A stretch of 42,236 bases of DNA from a virus, in the IMG/VR virus record IMGVR_UViG_3300046513_000319, positions 1 through 42,236 of that record, one strand, 5' to 3'. The position numbers were made by a program, and so were the translations under genes. Of this stretch, positions 1 to 9,052 are shown piece by piece. Each line of letters starts with the position of its first letter. Position 1 is the stretch's first letter. The notes beneath the pieces are model-generated. The model was not told the DNA's origin and did not search any database. It was given only the letters and a program-made list of their open reading frames with translations.

Positions 1-127
1 CGGAACGCGATGTCCGATAGGGCGTGCACCTGCCATGTTCGGTTCGCCTGTGTCGCCAGGCGCCACCAGGGAGCGCTAACCGCCACCTGCCGCACCTTGG
101 CCACCGGCGGCAGCGCGCTGCCGTCGG
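1..127. repeat. Terminal direct repeat, left copy (circular-assembly overlap)
   Basis: These 127 bases are identical to positions 42110-42236. An exact overlap of this odd length is what a k-mer assembler leaves at the ends of a closed circular contig, so it is read as an assembly overlap, not as a biological terminal redundancy. The unit genome is about 42,109 bp, and a tail gene reads through the join. Confidence 0.93.
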
Positions 128-1145
128 CCGCCAGCGTCAGCGCCGGCGCCCCGATCTCCACCGCGCTCAGCACCAGCTTGCCAAGCCAGCTTATGGTCGC
201 CACCGCATTGACGCTGGCGGCGATCCGCTGGATCAGCTCGCGCGGCGTCGTCTGTTCGGTGACCGCGATCGACAGCTCCCACGGCCGCGCGATATCCAGC
301 GCGTCGGCGGTGCCGGCGGCAAGCCGGTCCGATGCGCCCTTGATCGCCGCTATCCGCGCGATGATAGCCCCAGGCAGACGATGCCATCCGCCGACATTGT
401 CGCCCCGGACATGGAAGGTCAGCAGCCCGTCGGGCGGGGCGCCCATGCGAACCAGGCCCAGAGACACACAGGTCGCCCAGGTACCCGCCGCCAAATCCAT
501 CGCCTCGAGCACGGCGTAATCGGTCGCATCGCCCACGGACGCGCCGAAGCGGCTCAGCCTGTCGAACGCCAGATCGACGGCCTGGATCGCGCCGCAGCCG
601 GAAAGCTGGTAGATCTGCGTCACGGCATCGACAAGCACGCCCGTGACAAAGCGCGGCGCGCCGAGCAGCAGAGGCTTTACCGTCCCCTGAAGGTCAAGCG
701 GCCCTTCCGCATCTCCAGTGCCGGCATAGGTCGGCAGCAGCGGATCGTCGAGCCAACGGCCATCGACCGCGAATTCAACAGTGCCGCGGCCGTCGGCAAA
801 CTCCGGCTGCGTCGTGATCCGCCCGTCGAACGTCAGGTCGAAATCATCGAAGCCGTCCCCCAGGGCGCCACGCCACCAACGCAGCCGCGCATCGTGCAAA
901 GCCAACGCAGGCAGGTCAGGCAAGCCGTCCAGCATGATCTCGAACTGGCCCGAAGGCTCCGTGATCCCGCCGCCGAACGACCCGTCGAAGAAATCGTATC
1001 GAAAGACCGGCAGCCGCGCGATCGCCGGCCACCATGACACCCCGTTCAAATGACACAGGCGATCGTCGTCATGGCTGGCGACGCGCACCACCGCGGCATC
1101 GGCGCCGTCCCAGGCGTCGATCTGGCAGAGCCATGCGGTCGTCAT
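1..1145 (-). CDS. Tail tip / central fibre protein, N-terminal part (continues at 42109)
   Basis: This is the first 381 codons of an 870-residue protein. The frame is open from ATG 1145 to the window edge with no stop, and it continues in frame at 42109 down to 40642 once the circle is closed. The start codon lies 2 bases after the stop of the upstream tail gene. The sequence begins MTTAWLCQIDAW and is a globular, Trp/Asp-rich region without transmembrane segments. Position after the tape measure and two small tail genes, together with its size, fits the tail-tip or hub/central-fibre protein that occupies the place of lambda gpJ. I see no clear lambda gpJ motif, so the role rests on gene order and on the C-terminal modules described at the other end of the window. 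Confidence 0.75.
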   Translation of the reverse strand, partial: MTTAWLCQIDAWDGADAAVVRVASHDDDRLCHLNGVSWWPAIARLPVFRYDFFDGSFGGGITEPSGQFEIMLDGLPDLPALALHDARLRWWRGALGDGFDDFDLTFDGRITTQPEFADGRGTVEFAVDGRWLDDPLLPTYAGTGDAEGPLDLQGTVKPLLLGAPRFVTGVLVDAVTQIYQLSGCGAIQAVDLAFDRLSRFGASVGDATDYAVLEAMDLAAGTWATCVSLGLVRMGAPPDGLLTFHVRGDNVGGWHRLPGAIIARIAAIKGASDRLAAGTADALDIARPWELSIAVTEQTTPRELIQRIAASVNAVATISWLGKLVLSAVEIGAPALTLAADGSALPPVAKVRQVAVSAPWWRLATQANRTWQVHALSDIAF

Positions 1146-1146
1146 G

Positions 1147-1950
1147 TCAGCTGGGCAGGTCCACCAGGTTGCACTTCCATTCGAAGCCACTGGCCTTGGG
1201 CCAGACGGTCCCCAGATCGCCGACCATCGGACCGAACCAGATGCGGTTCTGCCGCTGTGCGTGCGGATCGGGGTCGCTGATCAGCGCGATTGGCTCGCTG
1301 TTGCCGCAGACGTCGATAAGCGGCTGCACCATCTCCTCCACCTCGTCACGATAGACGGAGCCGAAGGTGACGCCCACGGCGCGCAGCTTCGCGCCGCGAT
1401 AGCGCAGCATTACGCCGCGGGAGCTGAAATCCATCGATCCCGTGTCGCGCAAGCCGAACGTCGCACCGAACTGAAAATTGCGCGCCAGGGCGATCCGCTC
1501 GCCAAGTACCAGCCGCGCCACCGTCGCGGCTGCACCAGCCAGCCCGCCTATGGTGAAGCGCCAATAACGCGAGGCCGGCGGCCCCCCGTCGCCGCCAACC
1601 CACAACGACCGCCCGCGGTTGCTCTTCGTCATCACCGCGCCGGCCAGGAACGGCATGGACCCGCTCGACCAGCTCCCGCCGGGAAAGCCCGGACCCAGCG
1701 CCGCCGTCGCCGCCTCGATCGTCAGCGTCCAGCCGGACGTCGCGCCGGTGCAGCCGAGCAACAGGGCGGTGTCGATTGCCACGTCCGACCCGAAATCGAC
1801 GGTCAGGCTCTGCGATCCCCCGCTCGCGGCGCTTTTCCACACGACGCCCATATAGTCGTTGCCGACATAGGCCGGGGAATAACCAGCCGCCGTGGAGCTG
1901 GCCGTCACAGCCGGCAACGCCATCGGCGCAAGGACGATGGCATTCGCCAT
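1147..1950 (-). CDS. Tail-tip associated protein with discoidin-like N-terminal half
   Basis: The protein has 267 residues. ATG 1950 was chosen because it overlaps the upstream stop by one base (TGATG); a longer reading up to 2157 overlaps the preceding gene and starts with Arg-rich low-complexity sequence. The N-terminal half (SLTVDFGSDVAIDTALLLG, then ASRYWRFTIGG) has the beta-sandwich look of discoidin/F5-8C-like carbohydrate-binding folds. The C-terminal half is globular and ends FEWKCNLVDLPS. It sits between a 120-aa tail gene and the large tip protein, so it is probably a structural part of the distal tail. The fold assignment is a pattern-level guess and the role is inferred from order. 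Confidence 0.65.
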   Translation of the reverse strand: MANAIVLAPMALPAVTASSTAAGYSPAYVGNDYMGVVWKSAASGGSQSLTVDFGSDVAIDTALLLGCTGATSGWTLTIEAATAALGPGFPGGSWSSGSMPFLAGAVMTKSNRGRSLWVGGDGGPPASRYWRFTIGGLAGAAATVARLVLGERIALARNFQFGATFGLRDTGSMDFSSRGVMLRYRGAKLRAVGVTFGSVYRDEVEEMVQPLIDVCGNSEPIALISDPDPHAQRQNRIWFGPMVGDLGTVWPKASGFEWKCNLVDLPS

Positions 1951-2312
1951 CAGCCGAACAGTTCCATGGAGGTCGTCTCCGCCTCGGTGTCGACTTCGAT
2001 CCGCGCAACCAGACAGGGCGTATCGACGCCATGCTGCGTGTCGATCAGGTGATAGGTCGGCACGCCGCCGGCGATATCGATCAGCATCATCTCGGCGACC
2101 GAAACGGCGAAGCGGCGGCGGAGCGCGCCGATCAAGGCGCTGCGCCCGATCAGGCAATCCTCCGCCTCGTTCACCAGATCGAAGAAGCCCTCCGCGGGCG
2201 ACTCCTTTCCGTCGCGCGCGCCGGGAAAGCGGTCCTTGATCGTGCTGTCGTCGATCGTGGCGACCTGCGCATCCCGCATAGCGGGGCCAATGTCGGCGGC
2301 AAGAGCGGGCAT
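1950..2312 (-). CDS. Small tail protein of unknown function, downstream of tape measure
   Basis: The protein has 120 residues. ATG 2312 overlaps the tape-measure stop by one base (TAATG), and the gene's own stop overlaps the next ATG by one base, so translation is coupled on both sides. It is acidic, has no transmembrane segment, and ends in a beta-rich stretch (VPTYHLIDTQHGVDTPCLVA). In siphophages the slot directly after the tape measure usually encodes distal-tail or tip assembly proteins. I do not recognise the family, so no specific function is assigned. Confidence 0.6.
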   Translation of the reverse strand: MPALAADIGPAMRDAQVATIDDSTIKDRFPGARDGKESPAEGFFDLVNEAEDCLIGRSALIGALRRRFAVSVAEMMLIDIAGGVPTYHLIDTQHGVDTPCLVARIEVDTEAETTSMELFG

Positions 2313-5300
2313 TATTTCGCCTTCACGAAGTAGCGGCCCGACGCGATGTACGTCTCGCCGTTGATGGTGATCGTCTGGTTGCCGAGCGCGTCACGCACCT
2401 GGCCCAGCAAAGCATTGGTGGTTTCCAGCATGGTGTTGGTGGTCTGCGCGGCGGTTGCGGTCTGGGTCGCCTGCGCGGTCAGGTTCGCGAACGGATCCGT
2501 CCCGGGGCCGGCGACGGGCGCCGACTTCTCGATCAGGTTGATGGCCGATCCGGTCAGGCTGGTGATCTTGTCGAACTGGGTGAAATAGGCCTGTGTGCTG
2601 CCGTTGATCTGACGCTCGACCGACAGGAACAGGTCGGCTGCTTCGCGGAAGGCGTCGGCGTCGATCGCCTGACCCGCGTTGATCTTGTCGATGAACGGCT
2701 GCAACTGCTTCTGCGCGACATTCTCCTGGTCGCGCAGCGAGAGCGGGCTGTTCGGCCCGGCCTTCAGCGAGGTCAGATACTCCTTCAGCCCCTTCGACGC
2801 ATCGCCGATCTGCTTGATCGTGTCCTCCCGCTCCAGTTGCCACAATTGCCGGGCTTCGGCGATCTGCTCGGCCGATCCGCCACCCTCCTTCAGCGTGGCG
2901 GCCAGCTGCTTGAACTTGTCGTCGACAGCGTCCAGCGCCGCCTGCAGCGGGTTGAGACGGGCCTGAAGATCCTTGTGGATCGACTCGATCGCCACCGCCT
3001 TCTCGATCGCGGTTTCAAGTTTCTGGCCCGATGTCAGGATATTCTTGGCCGCATCGGAAATTCCCCCGATCACCCCGTCCTTAAGGGCCTCGCTGATGGC
3101 GAAGCGGATCGCCGCCTCCTGATCGGCGCCGAAGTCGACGACGCCGGCGCCCTTCTTCGTGCGGCCCTGGCCCGTGGTGTCGACACGATAGCTTTTCTTG
3201 CGCACGCCGATCGACACGCTCCCCGCGCCGGTGATGTTGCCATCCAGCTCGCTGGCGATCTGGTCCAGCGAATCGATGACGGACCCCAGGCTGCCGGTCG
3301 CCGCCTGTTTGCGGCTGCTGCTATTGCCCGAAACCCGGCCGACGCTCAGGTCGCCATTGCCGTAGCCCAGCGTTGCCGAGCCCTTTTTGGTGCTGCTGAA
3401 CAGTCCCGTCAGAATGCCGAGTGGCCCGCCCTTGAAGCCGAAGATATCGCCGATCAGGGAATTGGCGACGCTGGCGAGCGCGAGCGGACCGGCAACCGAT
3501 GAGATGGCTCCACCAATCCCGCCAAGGCCACCGGCCGCGCCAGCGCCGCCCAACCCGGCCTTCGTCAGCACGTCGTCGCCGGCGACGATCGATCCAGCTC
3601 CAGACCAGCTCCCAGACATGGCGGAGGCAGCCGAACCGCCCGACGACTTGCCGAACAGGCCGCCGCCGATCGACCCAAGCAGCGCGCCTAAGGGCGACTG
3701 GCCAACCGCCCCACTGGCGGCACCAATCGCGGACGAGAGATCCAGGCTTTTTCCCGACAGAAGCGCCAAAGTATATTGCGCGGCGATATAGCTGATCGTG
3801 GCCATGCCCTGGCGCTTGAAGTCTTTCCAGATATCGCCGGTGCGCCCCGAGAAGGCGTCCATATAGAAGCTGGCAAGGTCTTCTACCTGGCGTTTCTCGC
3901 GCTCCAGCCTCTCTTGCTGCGCTTTGTCGAGTTCGGCCATGGCCTTCTGGATCAGAGCGCCTGCAGCCTTTTCCTGCTCGGCGTCATAGTCGTTTTTGAC
4001 GTTGAGCTCCGCGGTCTTCTTCAACGTCTCGTAGGAGGAGAGATCGGCCGCGGCCTTTTCTTTGCTCACACCATATTGTTTGGCGAGAATATCTGCCGTC
4101 GTGTTTTCGAGCGCGGGGAACTGACGCTTGATCGCGAGCAATGCCTCTTCCTGCCGCGCTGCCAGTTCGCCCTGCTGAACCCGGACACGCTCGACCTGTT
4201 CGATATCCTCTTGTTTCTGGACCTGTCCATCCAGGCTCTTGCTGATCTGGTTATATTGATCGAGCAGGCGTTTCGCCTCGCGCTCCGCATCCGTCATGCC
4301 GACCTTGCGCGCCTTCGCGGGCGTGCTGAGGTCGACGTCGAGCGGTGATGCCTTCGGCAGAGCCAGGGGTTTCACGGCCTGCTGCACGGCCTTCTGCTTT
4401 GCCAGCAGGCCGTCATATTCTTTCTGCAGAGCCAGGACATTGGCTTTGGCGATAGCCAGCTCGCGCGGATTGACCGACGGCGCGACGAGCTGCGCCGTTC
4501 GGCCATAGCGTTGCGGCGTCGTCAAGTCGGACAGGCGTTCCTTGGCATCCCCCAGCCGCGCCTTGACGTTGGTCAGGTTGCGCGCCGGTTCAGGGCCAAG
4601 CTCATAGCCCGCGAACGCGCCAATGCCCGCGCCCAGTGCAATGCCGGGCAGACCGCCGGCAGCGCCCAGGCGAGCGCCCGCCAGCGCGCCCAGGACGGCC
4701 ATCGCGCCCTTGGGGTCCTGGCTCCAGAAATTGCTCAGCCCCGACGACAATGTGGTCAGGCTATTGGCGAGGCCGGCGATCGCGGTCGCATTATTCGCGA
4801 CCACGCTGGCGATATTAGCCTCGAGCACCATCTTGACCTGTTCCAGCTTCTTCGCCGTCTGGTCGGCCTCCTGGATCTGCTTGTCGGAGAGCACGATCCC
4901 CAAGTCCTGCGCAGCGTTGCGCAGGCCGTTGACCCGGTCGGCGCCGCTGGCCAGTAGCGGATCGATCTTCTGCCACGACTCCCCCAGCAGCTTGGATTCG
5001 ATGGCGGCACGCTTTGCCGGATCGGTGACGCTGGAAATTCGTCCGACCAGCTCGCCCATCACCTCGCCGGTGTCTTTCGCCCGCCCCTTCAGAGTGGTGA
5101 CATCGACGCCCAGCTTCTTGAAGGTGTCGATGGCCTCCTTATTGCCCAGGCGCGCGGCGCCGATCTTCTCGGTGAGGTCACCCAGCGCGTTATTCAGGTC
5201 GGCCTGCTCCACGCCCACCGCCTTGGCCGCATAGCCATATTCCTGCAGGTCCTTGGTCGTCACGTTGAGCTGCGCGGAGGTTGTTTTCAGCGCAGAGATA

Positions 5301-5515
5301 TTGGCCAGCGCCCGATCCGCGAGCGCGCCGATCGCGGTCAGCGTCGCCGCGCCGACCAGCGATCCGAGGCCGGAATTAAAGCCCGATCCGAACCGCTTGC
5401 CAACGTCCCTTCCTGCGACGTCGGCATCCCGGCCCACTTCATTGAACGCGGTCTTTATACCGCGCGAAAATTCCTCCCCGCGCAGCTTCAGGCGGGCGAC
5501 AATGTCGACGGACAT
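2312..5515 (-). CDS. Tail length tape measure protein
   Basis: At 1067 residues this is the longest structural protein. The N-terminus (VDIVARLKLRGEEF, then a short helical stretch and NVTTKDLQEYGYAAK) matches siphophage tape measures, where the chain sets tail length inside the tube. Hydrophobic Gly/Ala segments lie near residues 270-310 and 590-700, and long charged helices with coiled-coil character lie near 410-560 and 860-980. The family rule of about 1.5 angstrom per residue would give a tail near 160 nm, which is an estimate. ATG 5515 has an AGAAGGG ribosome-binding site six bases upstream. The gene follows a DUF6441-like gene and precedes the tip genes, the usual place. Confidence 0.93.
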   Translation of the reverse strand: MSVDIVARLKLRGEEFSRGIKTAFNEVGRDADVAGRDVGKRFGSGFNSGLGSLVGAATLTAIGALADRALANISALKTTSAQLNVTTKDLQEYGYAAKAVGVEQADLNNALGDLTEKIGAARLGNKEAIDTFKKLGVDVTTLKGRAKDTGEVMGELVGRISSVTDPAKRAAIESKLLGESWQKIDPLLASGADRVNGLRNAAQDLGIVLSDKQIQEADQTAKKLEQVKMVLEANIASVVANNATAIAGLANSLTTLSSGLSNFWSQDPKGAMAVLGALAGARLGAAGGLPGIALGAGIGAFAGYELGPEPARNLTNVKARLGDAKERLSDLTTPQRYGRTAQLVAPSVNPRELAIAKANVLALQKEYDGLLAKQKAVQQAVKPLALPKASPLDVDLSTPAKARKVGMTDAEREAKRLLDQYNQISKSLDGQVQKQEDIEQVERVRVQQGELAARQEEALLAIKRQFPALENTTADILAKQYGVSKEKAAADLSSYETLKKTAELNVKNDYDAEQEKAAGALIQKAMAELDKAQQERLEREKRQVEDLASFYMDAFSGRTGDIWKDFKRQGMATISYIAAQYTLALLSGKSLDLSSAIGAASGAVGQSPLGALLGSIGGGLFGKSSGGSAASAMSGSWSGAGSIVAGDDVLTKAGLGGAGAAGGLGGIGGAISSVAGPLALASVANSLIGDIFGFKGGPLGILTGLFSSTKKGSATLGYGNGDLSVGRVSGNSSSRKQAATGSLGSVIDSLDQIASELDGNITGAGSVSIGVRKKSYRVDTTGQGRTKKGAGVVDFGADQEAAIRFAISEALKDGVIGGISDAAKNILTSGQKLETAIEKAVAIESIHKDLQARLNPLQAALDAVDDKFKQLAATLKEGGGSAEQIAEARQLWQLEREDTIKQIGDASKGLKEYLTSLKAGPNSPLSLRDQENVAQKQLQPFIDKINAGQAIDADAFREAADLFLSVERQINGSTQAYFTQFDKITSLTGSAINLIEKSAPVAGPGTDPFANLTAQATQTATAAQTTNTMLETTNALLGQVRDALGNQTITINGETYIASGRYFVKAK

Positions 5516-5526
5516 ACCGAACCCTT

Positions 5527-6210
5527 CTAAGTTCTAAATTTTGCGCGCACGCGCCGCTCGAAATCATTCACCAGATCGCCCTGCGCCTGCCGGATCAGCC
5601 CCTCGATCGACACTTTGTTCGCGAAGCGCTGGAACGGGATCAGCACGAAGATCGTCACGTCGACCATATGGGCGGGTGAGCCATCCCGATTGAGGCGCGC
5701 GCCGCCGCGATCATGCCTGCGCACCGGCGATACTGCGCCGGAGCTGAAGACCACTTGCTGTGCGACCAGCCGAGCATTCTGACCTTGCTCCTCCATGACG
5801 AACCGCAGCTTTACCCCGTGGCTCCGCTCCCACTCCTGCGGCGTGACATTGCGCTGGCGGTTCAGCACGCCGGCGGCATCGGTCGGGATTGCAAGCCATT
5901 GCCCTTCCTTGGCCCGGTTGATCCCGGCCTGGGTCCAATAGGCGATCGCACCCTCCGACCTGGCCCGACCATTCACATAGACGACACCCTGCGGATCATA
6001 GGCGCCGACGCCGGCCTTGGGATAGCTCTCCGATTTCCACGCCCGCCACAGATTGCCCCGAACCGCGCGGCGGGTCGCCCCCTCCAGATCCTGCTCCAGC
6101 TTTCGCGTCGCGAACTTCACCGCCTGCGTGCCGGACAGCAGCACACCGCCCAGCACCAGGTCAGCCGCCCGATCGAGCGATGCCTGCTCGATATCGATCT
6201 CGACGCTCAT
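5527..6210 (-). CDS. DUF6441-like phage tail-region protein
   Basis: The protein has 227 residues and an ATGA overlap with the stop of the frameshifted chaperone frame (6207-6210). The sequence (LEGATRRAVRGNLWRAWKSE, then VVYVNGRARSEGAI and a C-terminal QGDLVNDFERRVRAKF) resembles the uncharacterised DUF6441 family found in alphaproteobacterial phages between the tail chaperone and the tape measure. No transmembrane segment or catalytic motif is visible. Its place suggests a tail assembly or minor tail role. Family recognition is from memory of the pattern, so confidence in the name is moderate; the gene itself is secure. Confidence 0.7.
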   Translation of the reverse strand: MSVEIDIEQASLDRAADLVLGGVLLSGTQAVKFATRKLEQDLEGATRRAVRGNLWRAWKSESYPKAGVGAYDPQGVVYVNGRARSEGAIAYWTQAGINRAKEGQWLAIPTDAAGVLNRQRNVTPQEWERSHGVKLRFVMEEQGQNARLVAQQVVFSSGAVSPVRRHDRGGARLNRDGSPAHMVDVTIFVLIPFQRFANKVSIEGLIRQAQGDLVNDFERRVRAKFRT

Positions 6211-7081
6211 TCGACCTCCCGCTTGCTCACCATGCCGTCGAGGAGGAGGAAGGCGTCCATCAACGCCGCTGGTTGATCCATATATCCACCGGCACAGGGC
6301 AGCGTGCCGCTACCGCCACCAAGGCCGCCACCCCCGGCCTGCGCCTTTATCTGCATCCAGCTATCCACAACGAAAAAAGCCCAGCGCGGCGTCGTCAGGC
6401 GGGGGTTTTCGTTGTGTCGGTCTCCGGCGACGATCCAGCCGTCTCCGTAATGGCGCCCGAATGCGAAGTCCCCGGGCCGTCGCCGGACCTCGAGGGCGCA
6501 TCGGAGTTTTTTTCCATGCCTGCCCCATATTGGATAGAATAGGCTCGGATTCCTGCAGCGCGCAGATGGAGGGGATCGACGCGCTTCAGCGCAACCTCCG
6601 CGACACAACCATCGGGACCGCGCGCGAAACTGACGCCACCATCCGCCCTCTGGACGACATTCTCCCACCCGACGCAGAATCGCCGGAACGCGACCACCGG
6701 CAGCAGAGTATTGCGCCGCTCCATCTGCGCCGTCAGCGCGCGATACTCCGGCCAGTGCTGCTGGAGGACGCGTTTGGCATCCGCCAGCGTGGCGCGCTGA
6801 GCATCATCCATCTCGGCGCCAGCCAACTCCATATTCGCGAGCTCGACAAGGCCCTCCGCGTCGTCGCCGCCCAGATGCTCGAACCCGGCCAGGATCGCCG
6901 CGTGCAGCTCCCACTGATAGACAGTGCCGGCGGAAAATTCTCCCGCAAGCTCCGCCTCCATGAGTTCGCGTTCGATGACCGATCCGGCCCGCAGGCGATA
7001 GACCGGCGGGTCGGGCTCGTCCGTCAGCCAGGACGGCGTGAACGGAATGGCCGCGGCGACGGAGGTGCTGGCAAGGATCAT
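6207..7081 (-). CDS. Tail assembly chaperone, long form by programmed -1 frameshift (GT-type)
   Basis: Ribosomes starting at ATG 7081 that slip back one base at A AAA AAC (6506-6512) would leave the short frame after residue 192 and read 99 more residues to the TGA at 6207, giving about 291 residues. Three things support this: a perfect X XXY YYZ heptamer in the correct phase; a -1 frame that stays open for 300 bases; and a stop of that frame that overlaps the next ATG (ATGA at 6207-6210), whereas the short frame stops at 6395 and would leave a 185-base gap. The extension (LRCALEV then RRRPGDFAFGRHYG, ending MVSKREVE) takes the place of lambda gpT. Expression of the long form is not proven here. 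Confidence 0.75.
6395..7081 (-). CDS. Tail assembly chaperone, short form (gpG-type)
   Basis: The unshifted product has 228 residues. The N-terminal two thirds are helical and acidic (IERELMEAELAGEFSAG, LVELANMELAGAEMDD), typical of proteins that coat the tape measure before tail-tube polymerisation. The last 36 residues, after MEKN, are Ser/Thr/Gly/Pro-rich and look disordered, as expected for a terminus used only when no frameshift occurs. ATG 7081 has a GAGG site and follows the major tail protein stop by 7 bases. Like lambda G, it sits between the major tail protein and the tape-measure block. Confidence 0.8.
   Translation of the reverse strand: MILASTSVAAAIPFTPSWLTDEPDPPVYRLRAGSVIERELMEAELAGEFSAGTVYQWELHAAILAGFEHLGGDDAEGLVELANMELAGAEMDDAQRATLADAKRVLQQHWPEYRALTAQMERRNTLLPVVAFRRFCVGWENVVQRADGGVSFARGPDGCVAEVALKRVDPLHLRAAGIRAYSIQYGAGMEKNSDAPSRSGDGPGTSHSGAITETAGSSPETDTTKTPA
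6506..6512 (-). other. Slippery heptamer A AAA AAC for -1 frameshifting
   Basis: On the minus strand the codons GAA AAA AAC end in the heptamer A AAA AAC, in the phase where both P- and A-site tRNAs can re-pair as AAA AAA after slipping back one base. It lies within the tail chaperone gene, the conserved place for this event in siphophages. Confidence 0.8.
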
Positions 7082-7088
7082 ATCGACC

Positions 7089-8318
7089 TCAGAAGAACGT
7101 CAGGATGGATTCGCCGTCGCGGCTCTGAGCGTCGCGACCCGGGGACATCATGCGATACTGGTTTTCCTCCGACCGCAGCTGGCCCCGGGTGCCGGGATCG
7201 GACTGGACCGGCTGCAGGACCGGGAGGGTCAGCGCCCAGCGATTGCCCGCAGCGGCGCCGGCGCGCAGCACGCCTGGGTACTGGCTGAACGCGGCGATCT
7301 CGGCCAGCACGTCCCGCGTCGCCACCAGCGTGGCGAGCGGGTTGCACTTCAGCGTCGGCTCGCGTGCGCCAAGCTGGGTCGGCCCGAAGCCGAAGTCCGT
7401 GTTCGGGTCCTCCGGGTTTTCCTGCGTCCCGCCTTCGGTGATCGACCAGTTCTGGATGGGAAGGCCCAGGCGGTTGATCAGAAAAGCCGGGTTGAGGCCG
7501 CCGGGACCCTGCGCCAGGATCGGCGCGGAATGCAGCGGCGGGTTGACGTCGGGGATCGCCGCGTCCGTCTTGCCAAGATAAACGCCGGTCAGCCTGAATG
7601 TCATGAAGCCGGGCCGCGCCGTGTCGCCGCCCCAGTCGGTTATTGTACCGCGGCAGCCCACAAACTTGCGGAGCGTTCCGTCCTCATAGAGATACAGCGT
7701 CCCGCTGGGATGGTCCGTGACGCGCGCAGCGGCGTCGCGCGGCGAGGTCCCTGCATAACTCCAGTTCGCCGGCATTGCGGCCAGCGTGGTATTGTCGAGC
7801 GGCGTACCGAACAAGTCGGCCAGCGTCGCCACCTTCGCGGCGCTATAGGCAGTGATCACCGTGGTGCGGCCAGCACCAGGCCCGACCGACAGGACCAGCG
7901 GGAGGCCGCGATAGGCTTCTGCCGTGGAGGAATAACCGGTGCCCAGCGTCGCCGAGCTGGCCCCGCCCGCGGTCAGCGCCGCGGCCGCGATCGCGGCGGT
8001 GAACAAGCCACGCTTTCCGCATGCCGACAGCAGTGCGTGGTGCGGCGGCTTGACGGTGGAGGTATAGGCGGCGTTCGCGCCTTTCATCCGAACCTTGATC
8101 GTCACTTCGGCCGCCTGTCCGACGACCAGCGGTGCGCCGGCGACCAGCGACCCCGTCGCTTCTCGGGACGATTCGACGACGAACGGCGCGTTGTAGCTGT
8201 AACCGTCCTGTTCGAAGGGGAAGGCGTCGGCCGCCAACGGACTGGCGTCCACGCCTTCGGTGGTCTCCAGCTTGAAACACATCGCCACATTGGCATGGCG
8301 GATCACTTCTCCCGACAT
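7089..8318 (-). CDS. Major tail (tube) protein
   Basis: The protein has 409 residues and starts at ATG 8318 after an AAGGAG site seven bases upstream. It is beta-rich with many Gly/Ser/Thr turns, for example KLETTEGVDAS and VEVTIK-type strands (QAAEVTIKVRMKG), fitting the phage tail-tube fold that polymerises around the tape measure. A middle region rich in Ala/Gly/Thr (about 120-230) may be an inserted Ig-like or surface domain, since simple tube proteins are nearer 150-250 residues. It stands between the tail-terminator gene and the frameshifted chaperone, the canonical position. The assignment is from context plus composition. Confidence 0.8.
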   Translation of the reverse strand: MSGEVIRHANVAMCFKLETTEGVDASPLAADAFPFEQDGYSYNAPFVVESSREATGSLVAGAPLVVGQAAEVTIKVRMKGANAAYTSTVKPPHHALLSACGKRGLFTAAIAAAALTAGGASSATLGTGYSSTAEAYRGLPLVLSVGPGAGRTTVITAYSAAKVATLADLFGTPLDNTTLAAMPANWSYAGTSPRDAAARVTDHPSGTLYLYEDGTLRKFVGCRGTITDWGGDTARPGFMTFRLTGVYLGKTDAAIPDVNPPLHSAPILAQGPGGLNPAFLINRLGLPIQNWSITEGGTQENPEDPNTDFGFGPTQLGAREPTLKCNPLATLVATRDVLAEIAAFSQYPGVLRAGAAAGNRWALTLPVLQPVQSDPGTRGQLRSEENQYRMMSPGRDAQSRDGESILTFF

Positions 8319-8333
8319 GTCGGTCTCCTTCGG

Positions 8334-8762
8334 TCAGGTCTGCTCGGGAAGCCCCCGGCGGGTTGCGAATGTGATGGTGAAGTCGAGCGCGAAGGCGAGG
8401 CGGCGGCCGCTGGCCAGCGCCGCGCGGGTGACGCGCATGTCGCCCTCACGCACCGTCTCGATTTCCGGCTGCACGCCCTCCAGCCCCATGACGGCGGTGA
8501 CGGTGTCGGCGTATAGCTGGTTGAGGGCCTGGCTGGCTGCGGTGCCGCCCGCTCCCTCGACATAGCCCTCAATGGTCAGCGCCATGCCGTAACGCGAGGC
8601 TCCTGCCTCCGCCTCGTCAAGGCCCTGGCCGTCATCATAGATATGCAGCGCTGGCCAGCTCGTCGGATCGCCCGACGGCATCCGCTCGATCTCTTCAGCC
8701 GACGTGCCATTGGACAGCGCCGAGTCGATCGCGGCCAGGATCGTCTCGCGGACCGCGGTCAT
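8334..8762 (-). CDS. Tail terminator / minor tail protein U-like
   Basis: The protein has 142 residues. ATG 8762 overlaps the upstream stop (ATGA 8759-8762). The sequence starts with a helix (VRETILAAIDSALSNG), then WPALHIYDDGQ, and ends in a beta strand (RRLAFALDFTITFATRRG), the alpha/beta plan of tail-terminator proteins that cap the tube and join it to the head. It is followed directly by the major tail protein, as in lambda-like gene order (U then V). No diagnostic motif is seen, so the name is based mainly on synteny and length. Confidence 0.65.
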   Translation of the reverse strand: MTAVRETILAAIDSALSNGTSAEEIERMPSGDPTSWPALHIYDDGQGLDEAEAGASRYGMALTIEGYVEGAGGTAASQALNQLYADTVTAVMGLEGVQPEIETVREGDMRVTRAALASGRRLAFALDFTITFATRRGLPEQT

Positions 8763-9052
8763 GCTTTTTCCACCGCGACTTCCCAGGCAACGACGTCATC
8801 GCGGTCGGTGGCGTTAATCACGCTCCAGGCCCTGCCGCCCTCTTCCGTGATCGTGTCGCCCTTCTTCGGGCGGCGCGGCAGATCGGCCTGCTGGATCTCG
8901 AACGAGACATGACGGACAGTGCGCCCCGGCCCCAGGAAGGCTTCCGCCGGCACATCCGACTTCACCGCCGTGATCGCCTTCGGCGCGATGGTGACGCCCG
9001 CATAGCTGATCGGCTGCGCGAAGGCGTCATGGATGTCCGTCAGGTCGCTCAT
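8759..9052 (-). CDS. Head-tail joining protein, lambda gpFII-like
   Basis: The protein has 97 residues. ATG 9052 overlaps the upstream stop (ATGA 9049-9052). The segment RRPKKGDTITEEGGRAW followed by VINATDRDD resembles the strand-loop-strand of lambda gpFII (RRGDTLTIGEENFWV), the family that forms the head interface for the tail. It is small, soluble and beta-rich. Gene order (capsid, two tiny genes, this, terminator, tube) matches lambda-like head-tail completion modules. Confidence 0.7.
   Translation of the reverse strand: MSDLTDIHDAFAQPISYAGVTIAPKAITAVKSDVPAEAFLGPGRTVRHVSFEIQQADLPRRPKKGDTITEEGGRAWSVINATDRDDVVAWEVAVEKA

Noticed and set aside
1-127. Biological terminal redundancy or att repeats
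   Set aside because: The 127-bp repeat lies inside a coding region and matches a typical assembly k-mer length; the attachment site is clearly at 34.2 kb.
1147-2157. Longer start for the discoidin-like tail gene
   Set aside because: It would overlap the 120-aa gene by 208 bases and add an Arg-rich stretch; ATG 1950 is coupled to the upstream stop.
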